Positions 21,669-33,304 of a stretch of 64,000 bases of DNA are shown piece by piece. The notes beneath the pieces were generated by a model that saw only the letters and a list, made by a program, of their open reading frames with translations, searched no databases and had not been told where the DNA came from. This stretch comes from Phytophthora hibernalis (taxonomy: Eukaryota; Oomycota; Peronosporomycetes; Peronosporales; Peronosporaceae), in NCBI GenBank assembly GCA_012656075.1, contig JAAKBF010000047.1:496001-560000 (forward strand), read 5' to 3'. Each line of letters begins with the position of its first letter. Within the stretch, counting starts at the first letter, position 1. Position numbers and translations under genes: made by a program.

Positions 21669-21910
21669 CAGCCCAGGTGAATCAGCGAACCGTGAATACA
21701 AACTTCAGTCATCGACGGTTCGGTCTCGAGGTTTCCGTCAGGCCCCTTTCGCAGCTCTGGGCGCCAACGGTCGGAACCGTGTCGCCCAAGGCAACTTCTA
21801 CCTGAAGGGTCTAGACTCTAGTCTCCACCTGTCAATCACAGAGACGGAGAAGGCTCAGTCGACCATTCTCCAATTCTCCCGCCGGCCCACACAAGTCCAC
21901 GCTCCGCGCC

Positions 21911-23424
21911 ATGTCCAAGTCGTCGTCCAGTTCGCCCGATCGGTTGGAAGCCATCGCCGATCGGCTCAAGACCTTCGTCGAGGACGCGTCAGCTTCACCC
22001 CGGCCCAGGGCCGTGGTCAAGACCAAGATCGCGCTCTGGTCCAGCATGCGCTCGGCAATCGCCGCCAACGCCTCGTCAGTTGGGCTCGAAGCTTTGGATA
22101 GCCTCGCCATCGCTGCCCTAGACAACGACGCCAAGCTCCCCACTGTCGAGGAGACCGTGGTCCTTCTGCCACCGCCGGACGCCTAAGAACCGAGCCAGGC
22201 CACCGACCATAGCCTCTCCCAGTCTGAACCTTCGCCAGCGCGCGCGTCCAAGCGCCCCGTGACTCGCAGCACCAGTCACGCCTAGCCCAAGCCCGCCAAG
22301 AAGCAGAAGACGGCTACCAAGAGCCAGAAGCCCATGTTCTCCTTAGACCTACCGGACGGAACGCCCGATCGCATTCGTCATTATCTCGAGGACCTGGTGA
22401 AGACGGCCGCGCTCGGAGCACAAAGCTCCGTTCCGTTACGCCTACTCATGGAAGGGGCAGTGGGTCTGGTACGACCCCAAGGCGCACAAGGATCTGCACC
22501 TTGATCACTATCGCTGGTGGATGAAGTACCGCCACGGCTTCTTCGCCTGCGCGCTGTACGCGCCCACGGACAAGGCCGACGCCCGCCGCAAGTTGAAGAC
22601 CCTCGCCAACCAAGCGCGCCTCAAGAGAACATAGACGCCATCGGCTGGTTCGAGTTTCTGCGCCTTTTGAAGACACGATCCACGGCATGCTCATGTGGTT
22701 CGGGGGCAAGGCGTCAAGCACTCGGCTGACGCCAAGAACCATCAGGACGACGACGAACCACCGCAAGAAGAGCTCGCCGCGCTCCTCCGCTGCGACCGCG
22801 CGCGCTACGAGCGAGTCATTCGGCGTGCACTGAACCTGCGTTGTATCGATGATGACGGCTACGGTTCCATCCGCGAGCTGCTTGAGCTGTAGAACGCGCT
22901 GGATCCGACTCGTCCGACTCACCTCCGCCTCTCCAACCGAGCTCTGGCACGGATTGCTCTCGACGTCACCCCCCGAAGCCCGACTGGGTCAGCAACAAGT
23001 CGCGCAGCGTCTGGAAGCTGTTCTCACGGACTCGACCATCCGTTCCACGCAGGCCGAAGTCCTCAATATTCTGAAGAAGAAGACATCCGTGGCCAAGATC
23101 GTCGAGCGACCGTACAAGGCCTCCGAGAAGGGCGAGGACGACTCCGACTTCGATGACAACAAAGGCGAATTCACGGTGCTGCCTCCTGTCACGGCTTCCG
23201 CTTCAGAGCATGAAGACGACGACGGGTCCGATCACACCGGCCTCACTGAAGACTCGAACAAAAAGGGCGACGCCAAGAAGAAGAAGAAGGACTCCGATTC
23301 CGACTTCGATCCGAATGACGAGGCCGCCGCCGATGACAAAGAGACCAAGGAGGCCGGGGCCACCGACGAGCAAGCTGATCAAGCCGCGGCCGACAACGAA
23401 GACTCCAAGCCCGCGACTCCCTAG
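21911..23424 (+). pseudogene. Antisense ORF of the gypsy element, unrecognised
   Basis: From an ATG at 21911 a protein-like frame runs to 22186, continues past two in-frame stops (TAA 22184, TAG about 22283), changes frame near 22420 and again later, and ends at 23424. Features are a Ser-rich start, a basic KPAKKQK patch (about 22290), a Trp/Tyr-rich section (WVWYDPKAHKDLHLDHYRWW, about 22468-22530) and a long Lys/Asp/Glu-rich tail (KKGDAKKKKKDSDSDFDPN). I recognise no domain. Opposite orientation to gag-pol and tail-to-tail position with integrase recall antisense ORFs of some large plant gypsy elements (inference). Confidence 0.45.
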
Positions 23425-23559
23425 TCCAAGTGACTCCTCGGCCACTTTTGAGGACGCTCCCCTCACGTTCCATTTCTTTCTCAGATTCCACTTGAGCGTC
23501 CTTTCACACTTAATTAATTTCAAAAATAACACCACGCAATTCCATTCGTTCCGTTCTTG

Positions 23560-25310
23560 AGCTCCAATCAAATTCTTGTTGCCGCAACCATTCCACGCGG
23601 CTCAAGAACGCCTCCCCACGACCTACACCATCAGAAAGTCGTCTTCGTCCACCTCAGCGTTGGCCTCTTCCAGGCGCGCTTCTCCTCAATTCAGGTAGAC
23701 GATTCTTCTTCCACTCCGACTGCTCAAAGGCAGACACCAGGGCCTCATACTCAGGCATCAGCGCAGCCCGCGGAAGCCAGAAAGTCTCGTAGTTGGCAGC
23801 CAAGGCCAGGTACTCCACGGTTCTGTTAGACCGTCTCTTGGCCAATACTTCCAACAGCGGGGAATCCACACCCGTGATAATAGTGTCTTCTTGGCCGAGG
23901 GTCAAGCTGGAAGCCGGTAGTTCGGACTCTTCCAATGGCCCACCGTTCACGTCCTCACTGTCATTGGTCACACCGTCGGGCCCCTCATCCATGAATGGCC
24001 GCGTCCACCGGCCTCGGAAACGCTTGAGCCGATTCCCATTCACGGTAACGATCTTGTCCGGGTGCGTCGGGATGTCAATCCTGTAGGCGTTCTCCCCGAC
24101 TTTACCGAGAACACGGTAGGAAACGTGGCCAACTTCTTCGTACGCTTCTTGCCCCTCCGTGCCCGGAAGAACTGGTACACCCAAACGGGGCATCCTCGAA
24201 TAGCACTTCGCGCTGCCCATGTAGTCGCTGTTCGTGTCGATCCAGGGCTTTCACCACCTGCCTCTCGACCAACCCCCTTGAGTCCTTCATAGAACGGTAC
24301 AGTTCCCGCCGGTACTGAGCTACTTCGTTGCTCTTCCACTTCTCGCCTACGTTCAGGAAGGCAACATCCAACGGGAGTATCGGATCTCGGTCGTATAGCG
24401 AGAAGAACGGCGTGTCTCCGAGCGCCTCGTGGTAAGCCGTTCAATACGCGAACAACACGCGAGGAAGGTAAAGATCCCAGTCAGTCTGAGCCTCGCTCAC
24501 GTACATCTTGAGCATCCCAATGATCGTTCCGTTCAACCTCTCCACTAGACCCTGAGTCTGAGGGTGATAAGCCGCACCAAACAGTTTCTTAATCCCCAGA
24601 GTGTCGTAGAAAGACTTCGCTAGGTCGGAAATGAAGTTGGGTCCACGGTCACTGAGTAATCGAGAAGGCACACCGTGTCTAGACACCACTCCGTTCATCA
24701 TCGTGTGTACGAACGGCACGGTGTCCAACCGATCAAAGGCGAAAGCTTCCGCCCACTGAGTAAAGTAGTCGACGAACAGCAGCAGATACTTGTTGCCCTT
24801 GGCGGTCTCGATCAGAGGCCCAAAAGCATCGACCACGAGCAACGAGAACGGTCCGGTTAAGTCGATCACCGGCATCCTCTGCATCAGTCCTGAACGCCAC
24901 AGTCGGTGTCCCTTCCCGCTCCCACAGGTACTACATTCGCGGACGTACTCGGCCACATCTTTTCGCCAACCCGACCAGAACCCATGCCTTCGTACTGGGT
25001 CCCGCGTCTTCGTCAACCCGAGGTGGTCCGACAGAATGTCAGTATGACAGTAGTGTTGCACAGTTTCCACGTAGGATTGCGGTATCACAGAAACGGTCAC
25101 AGACCGAGCCGGTCCCATCGCGACTGGTAAATGCACCTTACGCATCACAACTTCGTTCAGTACGGAGTACTTCGGCGCCATCTTCACGATTCGCGCTCTC
25201 AGGAACGGATTCAAAGGTAGAGCGTAATCCATCAAGAAAGCCTTTAGCGCACAAATCCAGGACACTTGCTGTTGCTCTTGCAAGAACCGGACTCGATCCA
25301 ACCCAAACAC
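23560..25310 (-). pseudogene. Integrase of the 13.4-kb gypsy element
   Basis: The main frame (25310-24441) has the zinc-binding HH-CC end (H-C-H-T-D ... ECSTC, about 25060-24920), then the catalytic core with Asp in VVDAFGPL (about 24825), Asp in LLSDRGPNF (about 24640) and Glu in LVERLNGT (about 24540). After a frame change near 24440 the C-terminal part continues (24220-23654) with a DNA-binding barrel and a chromodomain-like end (YETFWLPRAALMPEYEALV). All catalytic residues are present. Confidence 0.85.
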
Positions 25311-26190
25311 ATCCAGTCTCGAAAGGGAAGGTCCACAGGAGGATCCTCCTCCGTTTCTTCTTGCGTTGATTCAGTCTCGGGATCGGGATCTGATCCGTCG
25401 TCAGACTTGGTCTTCGTCTCCGTACTCGAAATCGGCACCGGCCGGAACAGTCCGCTCCCCGACTGAATCAGGAACCCGTCTTCATCTTCATCATCAGACG
25501 GTTCAGGATTCAGGAGGTCATTCATGATTCTCTGCGGATTCAGTAAGTCATTCATAGTTATAGCATCAGCTCCGTTCGCCGGAAGGCGCGACAATCCGTC
25601 CACATGCCCCATATTTTGTCCCGGGTTTGTGGTGCGCCTTGAACTGTAAGTACGAGAGCTCCATAGCCCACCGGGCCAGCTTGGCATTGGTCGTACGGTT
25701 CCCCGGGCTGAAAACCCACGTCAGAGCTTGATGATCCGTGTACAGATCAAATTCACGCTTGTCCAGGTAGCACCGGAACTTCGTCGTGGCCCAGACCACA
25801 CCCCAGCACTCGATTTCGGAGATGCCGTCCTTCTTCGTGATCCAATTCTTCTGTGATCCGGTCAGCAACTTGCTGGCATATGTCACGACACGGTAACGAC
25901 CGTCCACTTCTTGTATCAGACACGCTCCCACAGCATACTGTGAAGAGTCGAAAACAATCTGAACCGCTTCTTCGCGTCAGGATACACCAGGATAGGCGGC
26001 GTAACAAGGGCTCGCTTGAGCTGACGGAATGCCGATTCGCAGTCCTCGTTCCAGATGAACGGAGCCTCCTTGACCTTTAACCGTTCCAACGGAGCCGAAA
26101 TCAAAGCGTACCCCGGGATGTACCGTCGGAAGTAACTAGTGAGCCCCAAGAACGACCGTATCCCGTGCAAGTCACGTGGCCGCTGTTCGT
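25244..26190 (-). pseudogene. RNase H and linker of the 13.4-kb gypsy element
   Basis: Frames 26170-25916 (SFLGLTSYFRRYIPGYA, the reverse transcriptase thumb/connection), 25931-25566 (RNase H with TDHQALTWVF) and 25687-25244 (GHVDGLSRLP, then an acidic linker) follow one another with one-base shifts. The acidic linker between RNase H and integrase is repeated in part (MNDLLNP twice). Confidence 0.8.
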
Positions 26191-26192
26191 CA

Positions 26193-27389
26193 CTACTTCA
26201 CTTTCTCCGGATTCGGCAGGATGCCGGAGGGAGTCACGATATGCCCTAGAAAGGCAACTTGGCTCCGTCCCCAGTGGCACTTCTTCATTTTCAACTTGAA
26301 TCCCGCTTGCTCAAACCGTGTCAGGACCTGTCGTAACCGTACGAGGTGCGAAGGGAAGTCCTTGCTGAAGATGACACAGTCGTCCAGGTACACCAAACAG
26401 ATTCGCCACTTCAGATCCACTAAGACAGTCTCCATCAGGCGTTCGAAAGCGGGCACGGCATTACAGAGTCCAAACGGCATAACCAGCCACTCGTATAGAC
26501 CGTACTTGCACGTGAACGCTGTCCTGAACACACTGTCAGCGTGCATCGGCACATTCCAGTAGCCGGACGCAATGTCCATCGTTGAGAACAGTTGAGCCTC
26601 ACCCAAGACGTCCAAAATGTCGTCAATCAAGGGCATCGGATAACAGTCCTTTACCGTGACCGCGTTCAACCGTCGGTAGTCGATACAGAAACGGATCCCA
26701 CCGTCCGGTCTCCGGATCATCAACACAGGACTAGCCGAGGGGCTGTTGGACGGGCGGATTAGACCCAGTTCTTCATATTGCTGGATCTCGGTCTCCATGA
26801 CTTCTCCCTCTGCCAGCGACACACGGTAAGGTTGCTGCTTGATCGAACTGTCCCTAGTGTCAATCTCAAAGTGCAACAGCTCCGTCCTCCCAGGCTTCTT
26901 CAAGGACTCGACGAACAGGCTGTGAAAGCGGTCCAGCTCGGCCTGTTACAGTTCCTTCTGTTCCGTCGACAACTTCGACTTTGAGAAGTCAGCAGCCAGA
27001 TCATCTCGCTTGTCGAGAGGGATGTCCGGCTTAGTAGCTTTGACCTTCTCGCCGACCGACTCTTCCCGTTCTTCAGCCAGAGACGCAGCGACTTCTCCCT
27101 TTTCACCTTCTTCGGACGGAACACTAGATGGCCGTACCGGTTCCCCAGAAGTGGACGGCTTCTCGAAACCGAACGCTTCTTCAGGGATAACGGAGGTGGC
27201 CGCCACAATCGTGCCTTTTCGGATCCAGTACTCGTCGGTGAAGGCTTTGCATATCTCCACTATAACCTTATTGTCCTCGACCGTTCCGAGAGAGCGGGCC
27301 ACACACAGGTTAGGCGGCAGACCTAAAGAGCCTTCCACCAAAACCGTCGCACCCTTCCCGACGTCACCAATGACATTCGTCATTACCAA
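26193..27389 (-). pseudogene. Reverse transcriptase of the 13.4-kb gypsy element
   Basis: The linker frame (27389-26946) and the reverse transcriptase frame (26903-26193) are the same frame, separated by a single TAA at 26946-26948. The enzyme shows GGIRFCIDYRRLN (about 26695), FSTMDIASGYWN (about 26585), MPFGLCNAVPAFE and YLDDCVIF (about 26385), the full set of motifs. It copies element RNA into DNA. One stop and flanking one-base shifts are the only visible damage. Confidence 0.85.
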
Positions 27390-28003
27390 AGCCTGCCCCG
27401 AGGCGGAAGTCGGATCGAGGCCGCCATGGTCGTCATGAAAGTCTCTTGCACAATGGTAATCCCTAGCGATAACACCTCGCCCGTACTCTTATGCATCATC
27501 GTTCGCTCATTCACGTCGATCACGGCCTTCAAAGCGCTCAGAGCGTCCACTCCCAGTATAGCGTCGACGTGAAGACGGTCAGCCACGAACACATGTAGCG
27601 AAACTTCAACCGATCCTAGCCTGATAGGCAACCGGACGCATCCACAGATGCGTAGCTGATGGCCGGACGAGCTCTTCACTCGACCGTCGTAAGGATCCAG
27701 GGCTTCAGCAGCACGGCCCAGTCGCTTCATCACTAGTCGGTCAACTCGGCTCAAGGTCGCACCAGTATCAGCCAGCATCTGCGAAGGTAGACAGTTGATG
27801 TAGCCGCTAGAGAGAGCTTCGAAGCTCCCCACCGTGCACACTACTCGCCGTCCGCCTTCCACAATCTCAGGCACGTCCCAGTCGTCTTCAGCATCTTGGT
27901 CACCAATACCGAAGCCATTATACAGATTAACCGTGACCACCTCCACGAGTCCGGTCTTCACCGAAGAAGTGGGGCGGTGATGCTTAGGTCCTAACACATT
28001 CAC
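27383..28003 (-). pseudogene. Retropepsin-like protease region of the 13.4-kb gypsy element
   Basis: LADTGATLS (about 27775) carries the aspartic protease D-T-G triad and AILGVDAL (about 27555) is the usual second hydrophobic-glycine motif. The frame joins the reverse transcriptase frame through a one-base loss near 27400. Confidence 0.8.
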
Positions 28004-28041
28004 GTAGTGCGTCGCATCTTCGTCGCACTCAGGCCGAAAGT

Positions 28042-29295
28042 CTAGATCTCCCAGTGCTTCTGCGTAGTCCTTATACGAGTAGAACAGTCAAAACACACCG
28101 GCTTTGCTCGTCGCCGATGACGACGCTTTGCGGCAGGAGCGGTCGACCGCCCAGTTCTGTCAGACAGCTTCCTCCAAATTCGGACAGCGTTTTCAGCAAA
28201 GTAGGCTTCAACCCAGGCTAGCACACGGTTCCAATAACTCCCTAGCAACCCACGTTCAGTCACCACACGGTCCGCGCACCAGCGTAGCCGTTACCAGTCA
28301 ATCTCAGGGCGACGGTCACGTAACGGAGTTACCTCGACGTCATCCGTTCCTTCAGTAGAGTCTTGGGCCAGTGCCTCTTCCGCGAGAGCCTCAGATCTGG
28401 CCTCCTTCAGCATCCGGTATACTACTTGTCGGGCTATGGATCGTGCTTCCTTCAGCCGGACCGTTCTCATACCAAACACCTCGGAGATCGCGTCTACATG
28501 AGCCCCAGGAGTGGCCTCTTGCACACCGATTTCCAAAGTAACCATGATGTTGTCGAACACGACGGCTTCAGCCTCCGAATATCGACTTCGTCCGAGGTTC
28601 TTCCTTGGTCATCACTTTCCGTTTCAGAAGAGCTGGATGAGGCCGCAGGCACCGGTGTAGGAGGCACAGAATCAGGCACCGTCGGTTCTCTCACAGGTGG
28701 AGGCATCTCGACCATGTTCGCCACTTGCTCCAGCACGGAGGTCGAAAAGTCACGGTTAGCTCTCTTGGCTTCAGCAGAACGCTCCAACGTGGCCGGAACC
28801 ATTCTTGCCAATACTCGGGTGTAGTCGCACCACTTGGCGACGCGTTTCTCGTCCGAGCAAGCACATCCGTGTTCAAACCGAGAAACAGAGCCATCTCCTC
28901 CAAAGACGGTTCCTTATCAGCCTCAGCGTTCTCCTTTACACGGCGCTGTAGTTCCTCCTTGTCCAACGGGTAGAGCCGTTCTTCCAGTTATTTGCCGTAC
29001 TCCTCTTCCTCGATTGCAGCGTCCTCACCAGCGAGCACACTAGCTTCTTGACCTGGAGAGCATTTTTCCAAAGCGTCCAGCTCATCTACAGTGAACAAGT
29101 GGGTATAAGGGGCGGTTTAGTTTCCACCGAGACGTATGTCGAGTCGTCCATCTTCACCTCAGTAGTCGTGTTCATCCGTTCCGGCGCAGGCGGTACGGTC
29201 GTCGCGTCTTCATTTTCTTCCCAGCCCAAGAAGACGGTTTCGCCGAGGTCTAGGTCGTCTAGACCGTCGTCGTCCGTCCACGCGGGTTCACTCAA
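28042..29295 (-). pseudogene. Linker between gag and protease
   Basis: Short overlapping minus frames (29295-29086, 28966-28691, 28811-28494, 28560-28291, 28266-28042) form one fragmented acidic and Ser/Pro-rich linker. A cysteine pair (PVCFDCST) occurs near 28095. No enzymatic domain is visible. Confidence 0.45.
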
Positions 29296-29492
29296 CTTCT
29301 TGAGCGTAAGATGCTTGCGACCACAGGGTCACTCACGGTCGGTACGGGGTCAGTAGTCACTACTTCAGGGTCGAGAGTTTCTTCCGTATCGTGCTCAACC
29401 TTGGGACCGTATACTTCCGGAGGATCTCCCATGGCGTCCTCACCTTCGTCCACACGAGCCACAACATCTTCGGGCTCCTCATACTCGACAGG

Positions 29493-29882
29493 TTACTCAT
29501 TCATACCTTCGAGTTCTTCATCTTCAATCTCGACAGGCTCCTCGTTCATACCTTCGAGTTCTTCATCTTCAATCTCGACAGGCTCCTCGTTCTTGGCTTC
29601 GAGTTCTTCACAGTCTTCCATCTCGACAGGTTCATCGTACTCGCCTTCGAGTTCATCACGGTCTTCCATCTCGACAGGTTCATCGTACTCGCCTTCGAGT
29701 TCATCACGGTCTTCCATCTCGACAGGCTCATCGTACTCGCCATCGAGTTCATCACAGTCTTGTTCGAACCATGGCTCCATCTCCTCGAACTCCTCCTCGT
29801 CTTCAATCACAGCAAGGCAGTCGCCCGAGTCATCATACTCGTCTTCATTCAAATCCATCATCACTTCACGCTCAACCAACAT
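29493..29882 (-). CDS. Acidic 16-residue repeat block in the gypsy polyprotein
   Basis: An open minus frame codes tandem acidic repeats: about four units of 48 bp (DELEGEYDEPVEMEDR) and two of 45 bp (EEPVEIEDEELEGMN). It is probably part of the gag-pro linker rather than a separate protein. The stop at 29493-29495 interrupts it. The repeat number may vary between copies of the element. Confidence 0.6.
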   Translation of the reverse strand: MLVEREVMMDLNEDEYDDSGDCLAVIEDEEEFEEMEPWFEQDCDELDGEYDEPVEMEDRDELEGEYDEPVEMEDRDELEGEYDEPVEMEDCEELEAKNEEPVEIEDEELEGMNEEPVEIEDEELEGMNE

Positions 29883-29991
29883 GTCGACACTGTCGTCTGT
29901 GTCGTACCCTGCACCCTCATCGTCGCTCCACTCATCCTCAAACCGGATGACCGTCCTCTTTCTCTTTCCCGGTCACCACTCGAGTCACCCA

Positions 29992-32344
29992 CTAGACCAG
30001 AGGATGAAGTGACTCTCTCCTCCCCTTCATCCTGCCCCCAACATTGACGACGAGCGGGCGGAGGCTGCGCAGCTTCGGCCCTTTTTGAGTGATCGCACGA
30101 AGAGCAGCAGTCTCGGCACAGTTGACAGCAAGGTGACCAGAATCTCCACACCAGAAACAGCCACGCGAAGGACGGTTCCCTTGGCCTCCGCCACTCGCTC
30201 CATTTCCACGGCACAGTTCCTCGCATTCCGGGATAATATGTCCGAGCTGCCCACACCGTCGGCAAGTCATGCGTTGCCGAGGACAGTTGACACGGCTGCA
30301 CCCCTTTCGGTCACATCGTCCGCACACGCTTATTCCTTCACGTCTACGGTCATCAGCAGCCATACTGATACCACGGAACTGACGACCGTATCCACGAGTT
30401 CCTCCAGTCGACGGTTGTTGTTCTTGCACGGCAGCGACCGTAGGATCACGGCCCCGAGGCGAGTGTGGAGGTTGGTAGAGGTTAATCTCCATCTGCTCTT
30501 GCCACTGCTGCTGCTTGCTCATGAAGTCCTACATCTTCTCGGTCTGCGCGTCGACAGCGGAAGGTCTCACACCAGGTTTGCTCTTAGTGGCTTCGTCTTC
30601 GATAAACTCGTCGTTCTCTTCAATCGGGCGATGCATGTCCTTGAACATTAGCCACTCGCACGCTTCAGGAATATCACACGCGGGACTTGAGTCGAGCGTC
30701 GCTAGCAGACGTTTGTTACGAATACCCCGACGGAACAGGTGGTACCTCATACGCGGGTCCGGATAGTCCAAGGATTCGCTGAGGTCCGGACACGGTCGCC
30801 CCATTCTTCCACAAACTCACCGCGCTCGCGCTTCGTCGTGTGCAACCGTTCCCACAGTTGATCTGCCGTGCGACTCAGGAAGTGAATGTGGAACCGGAGC
30901 TTCAAGGTCTCATACGTCTTGATACTCGAGTTCCCCCACCAGCGCTCAGCTTCTCGACCCTTTAGCTTCTGACGGAACACCAGCAACCGTGAGCGGTCCG
31001 GTAGTCCTTCAGTGTACGACGAGAAAGCGTCCCAGAAGTCATGAGACTTATCGACCGTGGTCGTGTCCGAGTAGAACATCGGCAGGACCTTCACAGCATT
31101 TGACACAAGACTCGACATCGCAAACGACTCAGAAGCACGGATGGTCGTTGCTGGCCCTTTTCCACCAAACCCAGCTCCAGTCGGAGCCGGAGCAGGCCGT
31201 CCAATATGCCTACGGAGCGGTCAAGCACCTCGTCCAGGAGGAGGAGCGCTGACTCGAGGCAGAGGAGCATTCCGACCAGGAGGCGGAGTACTTCTTCTCA
31301 AAGGCGTACTTCCAGGCGGCGGAGCACTGCTGTACCCGGTCGGCGCACGCCGGCACAACGGAGCACTTCCGTATCCGGCCGAAGCACCACGCGACGGAGA
31401 AGTACCTCTGTACCCGGCCGGAGCACCACGAGCGGTACTCGCGGACGGCCTCGTTCCTTGGTTCACTCGGGGCGGCTGAGCACCCCATGCGGCAGAGATC
31501 TCGTCCAGGCAGGAGGATACCCTTCATTAGGACTGTAGTAGACTGCTTCATACAGTGGATACGGCACCCCGAAAGTCGACAGCGGAGCCGCTCCATACGC
31601 AGGATAACCAGGCATCCCTTGGTGCGTATTCCCAGGACACCTCTGTCCACCATTAGCTCCGTATGCTCTTTTCATTCGCCAGTCCCAACCGATAGACGGG
31701 CGGCCGACACGACGGGTCTCCGGTCCAGTATAACGAGGAATGAATCCACTCGTCGACCGTTGAGGTGTCACCGGAGCGTCCTCTCTCACCATGTTCGCAT
31801 AGTCTTCAGCGTACGGTCTCCCACATTGGTCGCCATACTGTTACATGTAGGGGTTAGCGTAGTCCGTACCGTACCCTTCGGCCTCTCTTGGCTCGTACGG
31901 CTCAGGTAACGATGTTGCTCAACGGCTCTCCGATGGTGCACACGAGGCGTCAGCCTCCGTACCATTACCATGTTTACTCGTTTCCTCAGCGAGGTCGTCC
32001 ACTTCTCCAACTGGTTCGTCCACTTCGGTATCCTTCGACTCATCTTCGTAGGTCTCCCAGAGGTCCCTCACCATGTCGTCACGCAAATCCTCACAACCAT
32101 GGGCCGTACCGGCCAGACCAGACCGATCTTCAATGCTTCCGCGACGGCTTCCAGCTCCCTTTTCCGACGGAGCTCCTTCATCATGGCCCTCGGGCCGACG
32201 ACTGGTCCGGCGACGCGCTTCGGACTCCAGTCTCTCCACTTCCGACCGTACTCCGGCCGCCGGCACCTCCACTTCACGGTCGCCGTCACGGTGAACCGTC
32301 TCACCATCAGATTCATCATCGCGCACATCAGGCTGTCGCGGCAT
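29992..32344 (-). pseudogene. gag of the 13.4-kb gypsy element
   Basis: From an ATG at 32344 the minus strand codes a charged N-terminal part (to 31919), a Pro/Gly/Tyr-rich part (31792-31463), a tandem Ala/Gly/Pro/Ser-rich part (31466-31210), a capsid-like retrotransposon gag domain (31118-30747; FWDAFSSYTEGLPDRSRL ... WWGNSS) and a nucleocapsid part (30522-29992) with three cysteine clusters: a variant CGRCDRKGCSRVNC, then CRRCGQLGHIIPEC and CFWCGDSGHLAVNC, the last two classic CCHC knuckles. Frame shifts separate the blocks. This gag is long for a gypsy element. Confidence 0.8.
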
Positions 32345-32403
32345 CTTCTCACACTAGGCCGTTCTTCACTAGACGACGCTCATCAAGTCCACACTCGGAC
32401 TGC

Positions 32404-32520
32404 TCACTGTTCACACACGGACGACGCTGTTTGATCCTCAGACGCTCAACCGTTCCACTCGCTCACTCACGGACGACCTGCTTGATCCCTCAGACGCTCG
32501 ACCGTTCCACTTGACCGTAC
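32404..32520. repeat. 52-bp-period tandem repeat in the gypsy leader
   Basis: Two units start with CACGGACGAC at 32416 and 32468 and share CAGACGCTC.ACCGTTCCAC. They lie between the 5' LTR and the gag start. Confidence 0.75.
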
Positions 32521-32745
32521 CCAGGCAACGCTCCGCCGAGACCGTTCTCAAAGGCCTTCCGGGACGGTTCCTTCTCCAGCTTCGGCTCGTGAGGCGGCAC
32601 CGACGCGGGTCCTGGCGCGGCCGACTTCGTGCGGGGCCCCTGCCAAGCGCACGCTCACGAGTGTCGAATGGGAGGCTTCACGCGCTCCGGTCTCTGAGAG
32701 CACGCTGCTGTACGCCGAAGCCTGTACCCTGCTTCTCCACCAAGC

Positions 32746-33300
32746 TGTCGCGTGCCGCCTTAGATAGGACGGTCCTCGAGGCGTATGGCAGGTAGCGCAG
32801 CGCAGCTGAGAGTAGGTTCAGACGCTAACCAAATCTAATATAAAGGATATTGACTTGTTAGTTCCAAGGCGTTTTCACGACTGAGCTCCTACTCGAGCTC
32901 GGGGCGTGCCGTGCGGCCGCCCCTCCTACTTCCTGACTTACCGATCCGTTGCCATCCTGCCGAGCCACCGCGACACCCTCCGGTGCCGTCCATGTCCTTG
33001 TCCTCGCCGTCCTCCACGGCCATGCCTTCCGTCCTAGCAGCGCCGTCCTTCCTCGCTCTTCTGCGCCGCCTGCCGCCATTCGAAATATGGCGTGTCGATT
33101 CCGCCAATGGGCGCGCGGCAACAACTCGAGCCAAAAGCTAAAGGGGCGTCCGCGTGCGACCATCCCTCCGTAGCTGCGACAGGGCAGCCAGCTCATCTTC
33201 TTGAAGCTGCTCGGCCAGCAATTGATCAGCAACGGCGGCTCCGCCAGCCGTACGGACACCTTCGCGGCCCAGACGGTTACCTGTGTTCCCACTCGGGACG
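32746..33300 (-). repeat. 5' LTR of the 13.4-kb gypsy element
   Basis: 555 bp, near-identical to 19929-20490. The inner edge (minus ...GACA, then GCTTGGTGGAGAAGCAG) would place a primer binding site at about 32727-32745, possibly from TGGTGGAGAAG; the tRNA is not identified. Confidence 0.85.
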
Positions 33301-33304
33301 CACT

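Larger units (their letters stand above)
19929..33300 (-). mobile_element. 13.4-kb Ty3/gypsy retrotransposon with antisense ORF and env-position membrane ORF
   Basis: Long terminal repeats at 19929-20490 and 32746-33300, a 4-bp target duplication, a polypurine tract by the 3' LTR and a gag-pro-pol core on minus define the element. After integrase it carries two further blocks: an ORF on the opposite strand (21911-23424) and a multi-pass membrane protein frame on the coding strand (about 21560-20504) that ends at the polypurine tract. The LTRs differ mainly by short indels and scattered substitutions, suggesting moderate age. Pol is broken in a few places only. It sits inside an older gypsy gag. 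Confidence 0.9.

Noticed and set aside
29493..29882. CRISPR-like regularity of 48-bp repeats
   Set aside because: The units are contiguous coding repeats without spacers, in a eukaryotic retroelement.
29311..30047. Plus-strand Ser/Thr-rich and Leu/Phe-rich ORFs over 200 codons
   Set aside because: Complements of the acidic repeat block of the gypsy polyprotein.
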